The translations under genes were made by a program, and so were the position numbers. Below the pieces are notes generated by a model, which was given only the letters and a program-made list of their open reading frames with translations, was not told where the DNA came from and ran no database searches. From Thioalkalivibrio sp. HK1 (GTDB lineage Bacteria; Pseudomonadota; Gammaproteobacteria; HK1): a stretch of 50,579 bases of DNA. This document shows, one piece after another, positions 1 to 8,692 of the stretch (positions are counted from its first letter, which is position 1; each line of letters starts with the position of its first letter). Location: the NCBI GenBank assembly GCA_000583135.1, contig JFBG01000044.1:1-50579 (forward strand), written 5' to 3'.

Positions 1-1886
1 CAGGGGCTCGATTGCTTGCAGCGAATGCGGATATCCGAGGAATCCGAACCGGTCTCCGGCGGGATGGCCAAGGCGTAGACACCGGTGCGTCCCGGGGTGC
101 CGCCGATGATGCCCCCGTCGTCATCGTTCTCTTCCACCGAGACCGCTATGGTGGTCATCGAACGGTTGTAGTTCCCCCCGGCGCCTTTCAATACCACGAA
201 GTCGTAGCCGTCTTCGATATCGCTGTCTTCGCCTGCTTGCAACGTCACGGTGCGCTCGCCGTTCCAGTTGTCTCGGGTGAAGAGCAGCACCTTCGGGTTC
301 ACGGTGACGTCGAGGTTGGAGTTGGACAAGGTGACGGTCACGGTATCGGTGTTGACGGGGATTTCGCCCAAGCGCACGGTGAGTTCGACCGGATCGCCGC
401 CTTCCATCAAGTCCACCATGGTTTTGGAAGCGACGATATCACCGGGGCGGTCGAGGATGGTTACAGCGATCGCCGCCCCTTGGGGATTGGCGATGCCGGC
501 ATAGTTCCCGGCGCCGTTGTCGAAGGTGCCGACGATGGTATCGGTGCCGTTCTCGGCGTTGTCGTCTTGGGCGACGGAGACGGTGACGGTTTGACTTGCA
601 TTCCAATCACTGTCGGTGAAAAAGAGGGTGGTGGGGTTCAAAGAGACGGATGCGTTGGCGTTGGTCAGGTCGACGGTGACATTGGGCACGGTCGGCACCG
701 TTCCCAAACGTACGATGAAGGTCTCTTGCCCGCCTTCGACCACCTGCAAGGGCGAGGGCAGCATCACGAGGGACCCGGCTTCGTCGTCATCGCCGACCGC
801 AACGCTTTTCTTCACCTCGCTCGCCACGATGCCGCCGCCGGCCGACAAGGTGATATCGACCGACTCGTCGTCGATATCGATGTCATGGAGGGCGGTGACG
901 ATGACCGCTTGCGCGATCGTGTGATTCGAGGCGGTCAATGTCAGCGAGGCGGGGTTGACGGTAACGACCCCGGGATCGGCGCTTGTCACATTAACGGTGA
1001 CTTCGCCGATGGGCTCGGTATCGAGTTTGACGGTGAAGGTGCCGGTGCCGCCCTCGTCGATGGCCAAAGTACCGGTATCGCCCAACTCGATCCTGCCCGA
1101 CGGGACCACGGGCGGGTTGTTCGGGTCCACACCGTAAATCGCCACGATCCCATCGATATCATCTCGTTGCAAACGATCGATATCGCTTAGCTTCGAGTTC
1201 ATGATCGCGGCCACTTCCTGCTCCGCCTCATCCGGGTGATCGAGCCCCCAGATATGGCCGAATTCGTGGATGGCAACGCGGTGCATATCGAACAACCCCA
1301 TTGCGGCCGACGCCGCTCGTTGAGGCCCCGAATAACTGTTCCAAGAGTGGGCCGTATTGAAAACGACATTGCCTTCCAAAAAGAAGCCGGTTCGAGCGTT
1401 ATAGCGATAGAAGGCGGTCCCCAGCACCCGCTCGCCGAACTCCCGGCCGCAATAACTATCACCGGCGGTGACCGTGTTGATGTCATCACCGATGGTGCAT
1501 CCCGGCTCGATAGAAGAAGTTTCGATATTGATCCGCACTCGGGCATCGGTTCGATACCACTGATCGGCGGCGCTTTTGACCACATCAACCCAGCAAGGGC
1601 CGAATTCATAGAGTTCCACCCCTTGTGCTTTCGGGCGGCAGGTCTCGCTCGTCGTCCCCCCTCCGAAGCGCGCCTCCATATCGATCTCGCGCCTATTCCA
1701 TTTGATCCGCGTCCCGTCAGCGTGCTTTATTTGCGCCCACGCTCGGGTCGTTTCCACCGGCAAGCATATCAAGAGAACGATCACGCTCGCAAAAAGCGCG
1801 ATCGCAAGCAAGGGGATGCGAGATAGCGTGGTCGAAGCGCTGCGGGCAGTGGACCATCGATCAAGCACTCGTTCTCTCCTTGGCAT
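1..1886 (-). CDS. Secreted matrixin-like zinc metalloprotease with Calx-beta-like repeats (partial, runs off left edge)
   Basis: A single open frame runs leftward from ATG 1886 to the window edge (about 628 codons visible) with no stop. The N-terminus has basic residues, then a hydrophobic stretch near residues 25-45 (LLAIALFASVIVLLICLPV), so a Sec signal peptide is likely. Around residue 205 lies HEFGHIWGLDH followed by an Ile-Met, which matches the matrixin-type HExxHxxGxxH zinc site and Met-turn; upstream is a jelly of short motifs (FNTAHSW, DQWYRTDARV) typical of the catalytic half. From about residue 245 there are three beta-sandwich-like repeats of roughly 100 residues, each with an EGG, a LxPxxLxFT and a WNxxxTVTV/TVTL block, resembling Calx-beta or related Ig-like domains. 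Predicted role: extracellular or cell-surface protein degradation. The C-terminus is not visible. Frame consistency was checked at several positions (near 350, 600 and 1200). Confidence 0.82.
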   Translation of the reverse strand, partial: MPRRERVLDRWSTARSASTTLSRIPLLAIALFASVIVLLICLPVETTRAWAQIKHADGTRIKWNRREIDMEARFGGGTTSETCRPKAQGVELYEFGPCWVDVVKSAADQWYRTDARVRINIETSSIEPGCTIGDDINTVTAGDSYCGREFGERVLGTAFYRYNARTGFFLEGNVVFNTAHSWNSYSGPQRAASAAMGLFDMHRVAIHEFGHIWGLDHPDEAEQEVAAIMNSKLSDIDRLQRDDIDGIVAIYGVDPNNPPVVPSGRIELGDTGTLAIDEGGTGTFTVKLDTEPIGEVTVNVTSADPGVVTVNPASLTLTASNHTIAQAVIVTALHDIDIDDESVDITLSAGGGIVASEVKKSVAVGDDDEAGSLVMLPSPLQVVEGGQETFIVRLGTVPTVPNVTVDLTNANASVSLNPTTLFFTDSDWNASQTVTVSVAQDDNAENGTDTIVGTFDNGAGNYAGIANPQGAAIAVTILDRPGDIVASKTMVDLMEGGDPVELTVRLGEIPVNTDTVTVTLSNSNLDVTVNPKVLLFTRDNWNGERTVTLQAGEDSDIEDGYDFVVLKGAGGNYNRSMTTIAVSVEENDDDGGIIGGTPGRTGVYALAIPPETGSDSSDIRIRCKQSSP

Positions 1887-1977
1887 TGTTCTTGACCGTT
1901 CGCTCGAAGGGTGGTGAATGGATCGACCTTGAGGTCATAGAGGCCGGCCCCTTTCCAACGGCGTCTTTGCACGGTAT

Positions 1978-2226
1978 TTGGAGGTCGAGACGGTGACCGC
2001 TTCGTCGAACCGTATCGGCGACCCCCGGTCCGTGTGCGGAACAAATGCTCGGGCATGCTTCGACGGCCCGTTGATCCAAGATGCGAGTATCCTCGGCGTC
2101 CTCGCCTACGAAGATGGAGGAATGATCCGCAGGGGGAGGGCTAAGATGGGCGTGCTTATGAGCACTCGGTATTCAACGCATCGAACGGGATCGTTTTCGG
2201 GCGATCACGCTTATCTTTTATCGTGA
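1978..2226 (+). pseudogene. Decayed fragment related to the C-terminal module of the Cys-rich secreted protein at 15360-16607
   Basis: The frame open from 1933 to 2226 has only a TTG at 1978 as a possible start and no signal peptide. Residues encoded at about 2010-2140 read RIGDPRSVCGTNARACFDG then DASILGVLAYEDGG. The last module of the protein at 15360-16607 reads RIGDPKPICGTDAWACFNG then DVGIFGVFASNHGC. The DNA is also alignable: roughly 40 of 56 bases match over the CGT-ATC-GGC-GAC block. A preceding VETVTAS resembles the repeated boundary motif of that protein. The two C-terminal cysteines of the module are lost. I read it as a remnant of a second family member, though a very short expressed gene is possible. 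Confidence 0.5.
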
Positions 2227-2288
2227 GGGCGCTAGGCGATGAGCAACGCAATGGGTTTGGCTTCTCGGTACCCTCCGACATCGATTCC

Positions 2289-2849
2289 CTAAAAGCGAGG
2301 GGGACGGCCTTTTTCGTTGCGAGCCATGAATTCCTTGAGATCGGGGGATTTTTTGACATGCCTCGGGCTGCGAGTGAAGCTCAACCAAAGCCCGAAGATC
2401 GCAAAGCCCACGAAGACCAACAGAGTCCATTGGGGGATCGACAGCGAGAGGAAATTCCATTGCACCTCGGCGCACTCCCCGGAGCCGCTGAAAACCATCA
2501 TCAGCGTATCCGCCAGCGGGAAGGCATCGATCATATAGCCCAGATCCGGCCCGCAATCCGGCACCTCATCCGCCGGCAGACTTTGCAGCCACACATGACG
2601 GGCGGCGATACCACCTCCGACGACAGCCAAGATGAAGGTGACCACTCCGTAGATGCGGCGCCCCGTCGTCTTGGGATTGTGCAGCGCCGCCAGCAATAGC
2701 CACACTCCGACGGCGATGACCGCGATGCGTTGAAAGACGCACAGAGGACACGGTTCAAGTCCGTCGATATGCTCCAAATACAGAGCGACTCCGATGAGAC
2801 CGGCGCAGAACAAGAAGCCGATCAGAAAAAGCATCCTTTGCGAAACCAT
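2289..2849 (-). CDS. dsbB: Disulfide bond formation protein DsbB
   Basis: This 186-residue inner-membrane protein would reoxidise DsbA and pass electrons to quinone. Four hydrophobic segments are visible. The first periplasmic loop carries the redox pair C34-P-L-C37 followed by VFQR, and the second carries C99 and C126 (PDCGPDL ... GSGECAEV), the four cysteines expected for the family. Length is normal for DsbB (about 165-185), with a slightly longer basic C-terminal tail. It stands alone, divergent from the creatininase-family gene. Its neighbour at 1978-2226 is a remnant of a Cys-rich secreted protein, which is an obvious type of DsbA/DsbB client, but that link is inference only. Confidence 0.93.
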   Translation of the reverse strand: MVSQRMLFLIGFLFCAGLIGVALYLEHIDGLEPCPLCVFQRIAVIAVGVWLLLAALHNPKTTGRRIYGVVTFILAVVGGGIAARHVWLQSLPADEVPDCGPDLGYMIDAFPLADTLMMVFSGSGECAEVQWNFLSLSIPQWTLLVFVGFAIFGLWLSFTRSPRHVKKSPDLKEFMARNEKGRPPRF

Positions 2850-3363
2850 CGTTTCGATCTCTCCCTTCCGATGACTGACGCTCGACTTTTCGCGAAAAGA
2901 ACGCTGATGGCGAGTGGTTTCGAACCCTCGAGATCATGCCCTTTGCCTTCGCAGAGCGGATAGCCGGTACTTTATTACCCCTTCGTCCGAAGGCGCTCGA
3001 AAAAAAGACCGCCGAGATCTCGGGCATGTCGACTCTCGATCCCGCACATCGATCTTCGCTCCTGTCTATATTAACGCATCGGTATGCGGTGACTCGATGA
3101 TTTCTCGATGGATCGCCCTTGATTCGATGGCCGTATTCATCGCAAGCAAGCGGCTCTTTCGACTCCCCGCTCGAAGATGCGATCAAGCATCGACATCGAG
3201 CGCGGACTCGGATATCTCGCCACCCCTTGTTTCCATCGCCCGATGAACCATCCTCGAATCTCGCCGCCGGTCCCATCCTTTGTACAATCCCGTCATCGGC
3301 GCTTGCAAGGCCTCGGCGCATGGTTTTTCGAATCTGCCTTTTTCGAACCAGTGAGACCCCACC
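2850..3363. other. Intergenic region, no gene recognised
   Basis: This 514-bp stretch separates divergent dsbB and the creatininase-family gene and must hold both promoters. No protein with recognisable similarity, no tRNA and no strong hairpin was seen. Open frames here are antisense or chance readings. Confidence 0.6.
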
Positions 3364-4110
3364 ATGTTCTTGCAGCATTCCACTTGGCACGATGTGGCTG
3401 CCTATCTCGAAAGATCCCGGGGCATCATCATCCCCATCGGTTCGACCGAGCAGCATGGCCCCAACGGTCTGGTCGGCACCGATGCCCTTTGCCCCGAAAT
3501 CGTCGCTCGGGGCATCGCCGACGAAATCGACGTGCTGATCGCCCCCACCATCAGCATCGGCATGGCCCAGCATCACCTGGGTTTCCCCGGCACCATCACC
3601 TTGAGACCTGCCACCCTCTTGGCGGTGGTGCGAGATGTGGTGCAGTCTTTGGTGCGACACGGCTTCGAGCATTGCTATTTTCTGAACGGACACGGCGGCA
3701 ATATCGCAACCGTCAACGCCGCATTCTCCGAGGTCTACGCCGAGACCAGCTTGAACCTCGAATCGATGAATCGCCCCGGTGTTCGTTGTCGGTTGGGGAA
3801 TTGGTTCGACGGCCGCCGAGTGCGTTCTCTTTCGAGGGAACTCTTCGGATCGGCGGAGGGCAGCCATGCGACCCCTTCCGAGATATCCCTGACGTGGTAT
3901 GCCTTTCCCGACGCCGTTAGGCAGCCGCCGATGACCCCGAAGATCGCCCCTCAAGGGCCGATCCGCGATGCCATCGACTACCGACAACGCTTCCCCGACG
4001 GCCGCATCGGTTCCGACCCATCTCTTTCCACCCCCGAAGCCGGAGAACGCCTGTTCGCCGCCGCCGTCGAGGATGTCATCGAGGACTACCGGCGCTTCAT
4101 CGCCCCCTGA
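3364..4110 (+). CDS. Creatininase-family amidohydrolase
   Basis: The 248-residue product matches the creatinine amidohydrolase fold family, binuclear metal enzymes that open cyclic amides or act on modified formamides. Visible motifs are GSTEQHGP (E29, H31) with D40 in the following GTD, GFPGT near residue 75, NGHGGN (H110) and EGSHAT (E165, H168), which together supply the expected metal ligands and active site. Length is typical (about 240-260). It ends 97 bp before the convergent sirtuin gene. No neighbour defines the substrate, so naming it creatininase proper would be too strong. Confidence 0.85.
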   Translation: MFLQHSTWHDVAAYLERSRGIIIPIGSTEQHGPNGLVGTDALCPEIVARGIADEIDVLIAPTISIGMAQHHLGFPGTITLRPATLLAVVRDVVQSLVRHGFEHCYFLNGHGGNIATVNAAFSEVYAETSLNLESMNRPGVRCRLGNWFDGRRVRSLSRELFGSAEGSHATPSEISLTWYAFPDAVRQPPMTPKIAPQGPIRDAIDYRQRFPDGRIGSDPSLSTPEAGERLFAAAVEDVIEDYRRFIAP

Positions 4111-4207
4111 AAGCGTGATATGCCGTCGGGGGTACCGAAGGCAAAGCCTTTATCGAGCCTTGTCGGATGGATAAGATCGATATTCCTTCGTCGTCGCCGT
4201 CGTTTTT

Positions 4208-4984
4208 TCAAGGTTCCTCGGCGTTCTCAAGGGCGGCTCGTCCTTGGGCCAATGAAGCCATGACCGGTCCGATCTCTCGGTGCAGCGTCAGATCGGCGAT
4301 GCGATCGAATTCGGTGGGGTCTCGATTCAAGATCGCAAGTTTCGCACCGTGGTGCTTGGCAAAGGCCAGGAAACCGGCCGCCGGTTGCACGACCAAAGAA
4401 GATCCGATGGCGATGAAGAGATCGCAAGATCGCGTTTCGTCCTCCGCGCGGGCCATTTCCGCTTCCGGCATCGCCTGACCGAAAGAAATCGTGGCGGTTT
4501 TGATATAGCCCCCGCATTCGCAAACCGGCGCCCGCCCGCTTTTTTCGAAAGCCTTGCGGATCGGATCGAGGGCGTAGCGAGTCTGACAGCGAAGGCATTT
4601 GGCGTAGGTGGTATTGCCGTGTAGCTCGATCACCCGATCGCCTCGCACTCCGGATGCCTGATGCAGGCCGTCGATATTTTGGGTGATCACGCAAGAGCCT
4701 TTTTTCTTGTCGGTAAGGTCGGCGATGACGGTGTGGGCGATATTCGGTTTCGCTCGGCGGATGCTTTTATCGGTTTCGAACTTGCGGCGCCAGGCTTCGA
4801 TGCGAGCTTCTTCCGATGCCATGAAATCACCGAAGTCGATCGGTTTGAAGCGATCCCACACCCCGCCCGGGCTTCTGAAATCGGGGATCCCCGAATCGGT
4901 GCTGATACCGGCGCCGGTGAAAAACACGATGCGGCTCGCCGATGCGACCAATTCGTGAAAGCGCCGGATCTCGGGGTCGATCAT
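4208..4984 (-). CDS. cobB: Sir2-family NAD-dependent protein deacylase (sirtuin)
   Basis: The 258-residue product has the sirtuin core: TGAGISTDSGIPDFRS near residues 23-38 (NAD binding), TQNIDGLHQASG near 101-112, the catalytic His in ELHGN (H122) and a zinc module with C130-x2-C133 and C155-x-C157. It would remove acyl groups from lysines using NAD. The start at 4984 is chosen because AAGGAG lies just upstream; longer readings add a non-conserved Arg/Ser-rich leader. Spacing of the second zinc pair (CEC, one residue between) is shorter than the usual CxxC. The symbol cobB is by family; substrate class is not evident. Confidence 0.88.
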   Translation of the reverse strand: MIDPEIRRFHELVASASRIVFFTGAGISTDSGIPDFRSPGGVWDRFKPIDFGDFMASEEARIEAWRRKFETDKSIRRAKPNIAHTVIADLTDKKKGSCVITQNIDGLHQASGVRGDRVIELHGNTTYAKCLRCQTRYALDPIRKAFEKSGRAPVCECGGYIKTATISFGQAMPEAEMARAEDETRSCDLFIAIGSSLVVQPAAGFLAFAKHHGAKLAILNRDPTEFDRIADLTLHREIGPVMASLAQGRAALENAEEP

Positions 4985-5185
4985 CGATGCACTCCTTGAT
5001 TCGAAATAGAAGGATCTCGCTTTTTTCGAGCCGAGCGATATCGCTAGCGAAGATCGAAGGTCGGCAAGGCTCGAACGAGCATCGAAGGGGGATAAGGGCG
5101 GCCCGCATCCTCGCGGATGACGCTGCGGCAAGGTAGGATTTCCCGACAAATCCCCCCGACGAGATGTTCGAAAAGGCCTTCGAAT

Positions 5186-6670
5186 CTAGCGATTGTCGAG
5201 CACCTTGGCCACCGCCCGATCCCAGCCGCTCACCAGCCGCTCGCGTTCGGGTGCGGGCATCCTCGGGGCGAAGGTGCGCTCGTGTCGCCACTGCCGCGCG
5301 ATTTCATCGAGCCCGTCATAGACCCCGACGTGCAGTCCTGCGAGATAGGCCGCCCCCAAGGCCGTGGTTTCGGTGATCACCGGACGATCCACCGGGGCCT
5401 CGACCATATCGGCAAGGAATTGCAGCAGCCAATCGTTCGCCACCATCCCCCCGTCGACCCGAACGGCGCTCGGAGCCTTGCCCCTATCCTTGGCCATCGC
5501 AAGGGCGAGATCGCGCGTTTGATAGCACACCGATTCCAATGCGGCGCGAGCGAGGTGGGCCGGGGCGCTGTCGCGGGTGAGCCCGAAGATGGCGCCTCGA
5601 GCATCCGGATCCCAATGCGGCGCCCCCAAGCCGGTGAATGCCGGGACCAAGTACACCCCCCGATTATCCGGCAGCGACCGGGCCAGCGCCTCGGTCGCCG
5701 GGGCGCTATCGATGACGCCGAGCCCGTCGCGCAGCCACTGCACCGCCGCCCCGGCGATGAAGATCGAGCCCTCGAGGGCGTAGGTCGCCTCGTTGTTCAA
5801 TCGATAGGCGACGGTGGTGAGCAGGCGGTTGGTCGAGGGGGTCGCCGTCTTGCCGGTATTCAACATGGCGAAACACCCGGTTCCGTAGGTGCTCTTGATC
5901 ATGCCCGGCTCGAAGCAGGCTTGACCGATGGCGGCGGCGTGCTGATCCCCGGCGACCCCGGCGATGCGGTATTGCGCAGGCAAGATACCGGGCGCGGTTT
6001 CGCCGTAATCGGCGGCGCTGTCGCGCACTTCGGGCAAGAGGCTGCGCGGAACATCGTTAAGGGCGAGCAGCTCGTCGTCCCATTGTTGGGTATGGATGTC
6101 GAAGAGCATGGTGCGCGATGCGTTGGTCGCATCCGTGGCATGGACGGCGCCGGCGGTGAGTCGCCATACGAGGAAGGTATCGATGGTGCCGAAGGCCAGC
6201 CTCCCGGCCTCGGCGGCGGCGCGGGCTCCGTCGACGTTATCCAAGATCCACGCGATCTTGGTGCCCGAAAAGTAGGGGTCCGGCAGCAGACCGGTCTTGG
6301 CGGCGATCAGGGTTTCGTATCCCGCGCTTTTGATCTCGGCGCAGCGTTTCGCAGTGCGACGGTCCTGCCAGACGATGGCCCGATGCACCGGCTTCCCGGT
6401 ATCGCGATCCCACACCACCGTGGTCTCGCGCTGATTGGTGATCCCGATCGCCGCGATCGACCCCCCCGCAGCGGCGATGGCCTCGCCGCAAACCGCAAGC
6501 GTCGTCTCCCAGATCTCCTCGGCATCGTGCTCGACCCGGCCGCTGTCGGGGTAGTGCTGGGTGAATTCTCGCTGCGCGATCGAGCGGATCGCGCCGTTGG
6601 CCTCGAAGACGATGGCGCGGGAGCTGGTGGTGCCTTGATCGATGGCCAGTAAAAGGGCGTTGGAATCCAC
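5186..6670 (-). CDS. glpK: Glycerol kinase
   Basis: This 494-residue FGGY-family kinase phosphorylates glycerol to sn-glycerol 3-phosphate with ATP. The N-terminus has [14 protein letters not shown] (phosphate 1 motif), then [13 protein letters not shown] and the sugar-kinase stretch VWQDRRT. The C-terminal half has [20 protein letters not shown], and [17 protein letters not shown] is the adenosine motif. Length is as usual. It is the last gene of the leftward glycerol operon, 31 bp after the DUF2160-like gene, so uptake by the ABC transporter and trapping by phosphorylation are encoded together; the product feeds GlpD, encoded divergently at 13332. Confidence 0.96.
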   Translation of the reverse strand: MDSNALLLAIDQGTTSSRAIVFEANGAIRSIAQREFTQHYPDSGRVEHDAEEIWETTLAVCGEAIAAAGGSIAAIGITNQRETTVVWDRDTGKPVHRAIVWQDRRTAKRCAEIKSAGYETLIAAKTGLLPDPYFSGTKIAWILDNVDGARAAAEAGRLAFGTIDTFLVWRLTAGAVHATDATNASRTMLFDIHTQQWDDELLALNDVPRSLLPEVRDSAADYGETAPGILPAQYRIAGVAGDQHAAAIGQACFEPGMIKSTYGTGCFAMLNTGKTATPSTNRLLTTVAYRLNNEATYALEGSIFIAGAAVQWLRDGLGVIDSAPATEALARSLPDNRGVYLVPAFTGLGAPHWDPDARGAIFGLTRDSAPAHLARAALESVCYQTRDLALAMAKDRGKAPSAVRVDGGMVANDWLLQFLADMVEAPVDRPVITETTALGAAYLAGLHVGVYDGLDEIARQWRHERTFAPRMPAPERERLVSGWDRAVAKVLDNR

Positions 6671-6701
6671 GGCCTCGTTTCTCCCTCGAAGGATGTTTCG
6701 G

Positions 6702-6983
6702 TCAAACCCGGCGAAAGACGAATATCGCCCACAAAGCGCAAATCACCAGCGCACCGTAAGGCGGGCTGCCGATGAAAGATAGCCACCCCAAAGCGATGAA
6801 GCCGGATCCGAGCAGGGTGATGAACAGACGATCGCCGCGGGTGGTATCCAAGCCGAAGATCCCTCGGCGCGGATTGCCGCCCGGGCGCTTCCATTCCCAC
6901 AATCCCATCCCCGCCAGCACCATCGCAAGGAGGATGAAGAAGGTGGCCGTTTGCCAAGTCCATGCCATCCACGAGAGGCTCAT
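6702..6983 (-). CDS. Small DUF2160-like membrane protein of the glycerol ABC transporter operon
   Basis: The 93-residue product ([20 protein letters not shown]...) has three hydrophobic segments separated by a short loop with WEWKRPGG and [14 protein letters not shown], which I recognise as the conserved small membrane protein that accompanies glycerol ABC transporters (called GlpU in Rhizobium). The start at 6983 is preferred because GGAGG sits about 10 bases upstream; an upstream in-frame ATG at 7016 overlaps the glpQ end by 8 bases and has no clear ribosome site. Its function is not established; an accessory role in transporter assembly is a guess from constant co-occurrence. Confidence 0.78.
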   Translation of the reverse strand: MSLSWMAWTWQTATFFILLAMVLAGMGLWEWKRPGGNPRRGIFGLDTTRGDRLFITLLGSGFIALGWLSFIGSPPYGALVICALWAIFVFRRV

Positions 6984-7008
6984 GCCGGGCGCACCTCCAT
7001 CATCGATG

Positions 7009-7809
7009 TCATACACGCCCGAGGGCGAAGCCCTTGGCGATGTAGTTGCGCACGAAATAGATCACGAAGGCCCCGGGGATGATCGTGAGCGTCCCGGCGG
7101 CGGCGAGGAGCCCGAGCTCGTAGCCGCTGGTGCTGGCGGTGCGGGTCATGGTGGCGGCGATGGGTTTGGCCTCCACCGAGGTCAAGGTCTTCGCCAGCAG
7201 CAACTCGACCCACGAGAACATGAAGCAAAAGAAGGCGGCGACCCCGATACCGGCGGTGATCGTCGGGATGAAGATCTTCACGAAAAACGACGGGAATGAA
7301 TGGCCGTCGATATAGGCGGTCTCGTCGAGCTCCTTCGGAACGCCGGACATGAACCCTTCCAGGATCCACACCGCCAAGGGGATATTGAACAGACAATGCG
7401 CCAGCGCCACCGCAATATGGGTATCGAACAGTCCGATCGCCGAGTAGAGCTGGAAAAATGGCAGGGCGAAAACCGCAGGCGGAGCCATGCGGTTGGTGAG
7501 CAGCCAGAAGAACAGATGCTTGTCGCCCAAAAAGCGGTAGCGGGAGAAGGCATAAGCCGCCGGCAGGGCGGCGCAAACCGAGATGACGGTGTTGAACACC
7601 ACATAGGCGAGCGAGTTCAAATAGCCGTTATACCAAGTGGGATCGGTGAAGATCTTCTTGTAGTTCTCCAAGGTGAAATCTTGGGGGAGAAGCGAAAAGC
7701 CCCCCAAAATCTCGTTGGTGGTCTTGAACGACATATTGAGCAGCCAGTAGATCGGCAGCATCAGGAAGACGATGTAGAGGGTCGGCACGAGCCACTTGAA
7801 GCGTCTCAT
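7009..7809 (-). CDS. glpQ: Glycerol ABC transporter permease GlpQ
   Basis: The 266-residue product is a MalG-type permease with six predicted transmembrane segments. The cytoplasmic coupling motif is visible as VPKELDETAYIDGHSFPSFF (EAA-x3-G-x9-I-x-LP type). It starts one base after the glpP stop and is followed directly by the DUF2160-like gene. It would form the inner-membrane channel with GlpP and be driven by the GlpS and GlpT ATPases, taking glycerol from GlpV. The assignment to glycerol rests on the operon with glpK and glpV rather than on the permease alone. Confidence 0.9.
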   Translation of the reverse strand: MRRFKWLVPTLYIVFLMLPIYWLLNMSFKTTNEILGGFSLLPQDFTLENYKKIFTDPTWYNGYLNSLAYVVFNTVISVCAALPAAYAFSRYRFLGDKHLFFWLLTNRMAPPAVFALPFFQLYSAIGLFDTHIAVALAHCLFNIPLAVWILEGFMSGVPKELDETAYIDGHSFPSFFVKIFIPTITAGIGVAAFFCFMFSWVELLLAKTLTSVEAKPIAATMTRTASTSGYELGLLAAAGTLTIIPGAFVIYFVRNYIAKGFALGRV

Positions 7810-7810
7810 C

Positions 7811-8677
7811 TCACCGCTCCTCGTTGCGCATCATCAGCGAGTAGAAGACCCACGACAGCAGCAGCACGATCAGGAAATAGATCAGGGACATCGCCGCTGC
7901 CGGACCCAAGTCGAACTGACCGAGCGCGATCTTCACGAGATCGATCGATAGGAAGGTGGTGGTATTTCCCGGGCCGCCGCCGGTGAGCACGAAAGGCTCG
8001 GTATAAATCATGAAGCTGTCCATGAAGCGCAGCAAAACCGCGATGGTGAGCACCCGTTTCATCTTCGAAAGTTGGATGTGGCGGAATATCGCCCACGCGC
8101 TCGCGCCGTCGATCTTGGCCGCTTGGTAATAGGCCTCGGGGATCGAGCGAAGGCCGGCATAGGCGAGCAATACCACCAGCGATGTCCAGTGCCATACGTC
8201 CATGACGATGGTGGTGATCCATGCCGAGGTCGGATCTTGGGTGAAATCGTAGGCTAGGCCCAAGCCGTTCAGCGCCCGCCCGAGGAGGCCGATATCCGGC
8301 AGGGCGAAGATATTCCACATCGCCCCCACGACATTCCACGGGATCAGCAGCGGGAGCGCCATCAGCACCAGGCACACCGAAACGCCGATCCCCTTGCGCG
8401 GCATCGCCAACGCCACCGCCACCCCGAGAGGGATCTCGATGACCAGGATGGTGAAGGTGAAGGCGAGTTGGCGGCCGAGGGCGGCGTGGAATCGCTCCGA
8501 GCCGAGTACTTGCTCGTACCATTTGAAGCCTTCGAAAAAGAAGACGTTGTCGCCGAATGTTTCTTGGAAGGAGTAGTTGACGACGGTCATCATCGGGATG
8601 AGCGCGTTGAACGCCACCAGCGCCACCACCGGCGCCACCAGCCACCAGGCCTTGTGATTGGCGGTCTTTGCGGCCAT
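7811..8677 (-). CDS. glpP: Glycerol ABC transporter permease GlpP
   Basis: The 288-residue product is a MalF-type permease with six hydrophobic segments, and the coupling motif IPEAYYQAAKIDGASAWAIFRHIQL in the penultimate cytoplasmic loop, followed by FVLTGGGPGNTTTFLSIDL, a hallmark of carbohydrate-type permeases. The start at 8677 lies 15 bases after the glpT stop. It partners GlpQ. Its length and motif order match the rhizobial glycerol permease. Confidence 0.9.
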   Translation of the reverse strand: MAAKTANHKAWWLVAPVVALVAFNALIPMMTVVNYSFQETFGDNVFFFEGFKWYEQVLGSERFHAALGRQLAFTFTILVIEIPLGVAVALAMPRKGIGVSVCLVLMALPLLIPWNVVGAMWNIFALPDIGLLGRALNGLGLAYDFTQDPTSAWITTIVMDVWHWTSLVVLLAYAGLRSIPEAYYQAAKIDGASAWAIFRHIQLSKMKRVLTIAVLLRFMDSFMIYTEPFVLTGGGPGNTTTFLSIDLVKIALGQFDLGPAAAMSLIYFLIVLLLSWVFYSLMMRNEER

Positions 8678-8692
8678 CGTCGAATCCTTACT

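Noticed and set aside
12..1190. Long plus-strand open frame of 392 codons
   Set aside because: It is antisense to the metalloprotease; the minus frame has a signal peptide, HExxH motif and repeats, whereas this frame has no recognisable domain.
2910..2945. GGTTTCGAACCCTCGA resembling a tRNA T-arm
   Set aside because: The flanks do not form a T-stem, anticodon arm or acceptor stem.
2755..3987. 410-codon minus-strand frame over the creatininase gene and upstream region
   Set aside because: No domain, odd composition, and antisense to the well-supported creatininase-family gene.
5117..6652. 511-codon plus-strand frame opposite glpK
   Set aside because: Complement of a high-GC gene; glpK motifs are unambiguous on the minus strand.
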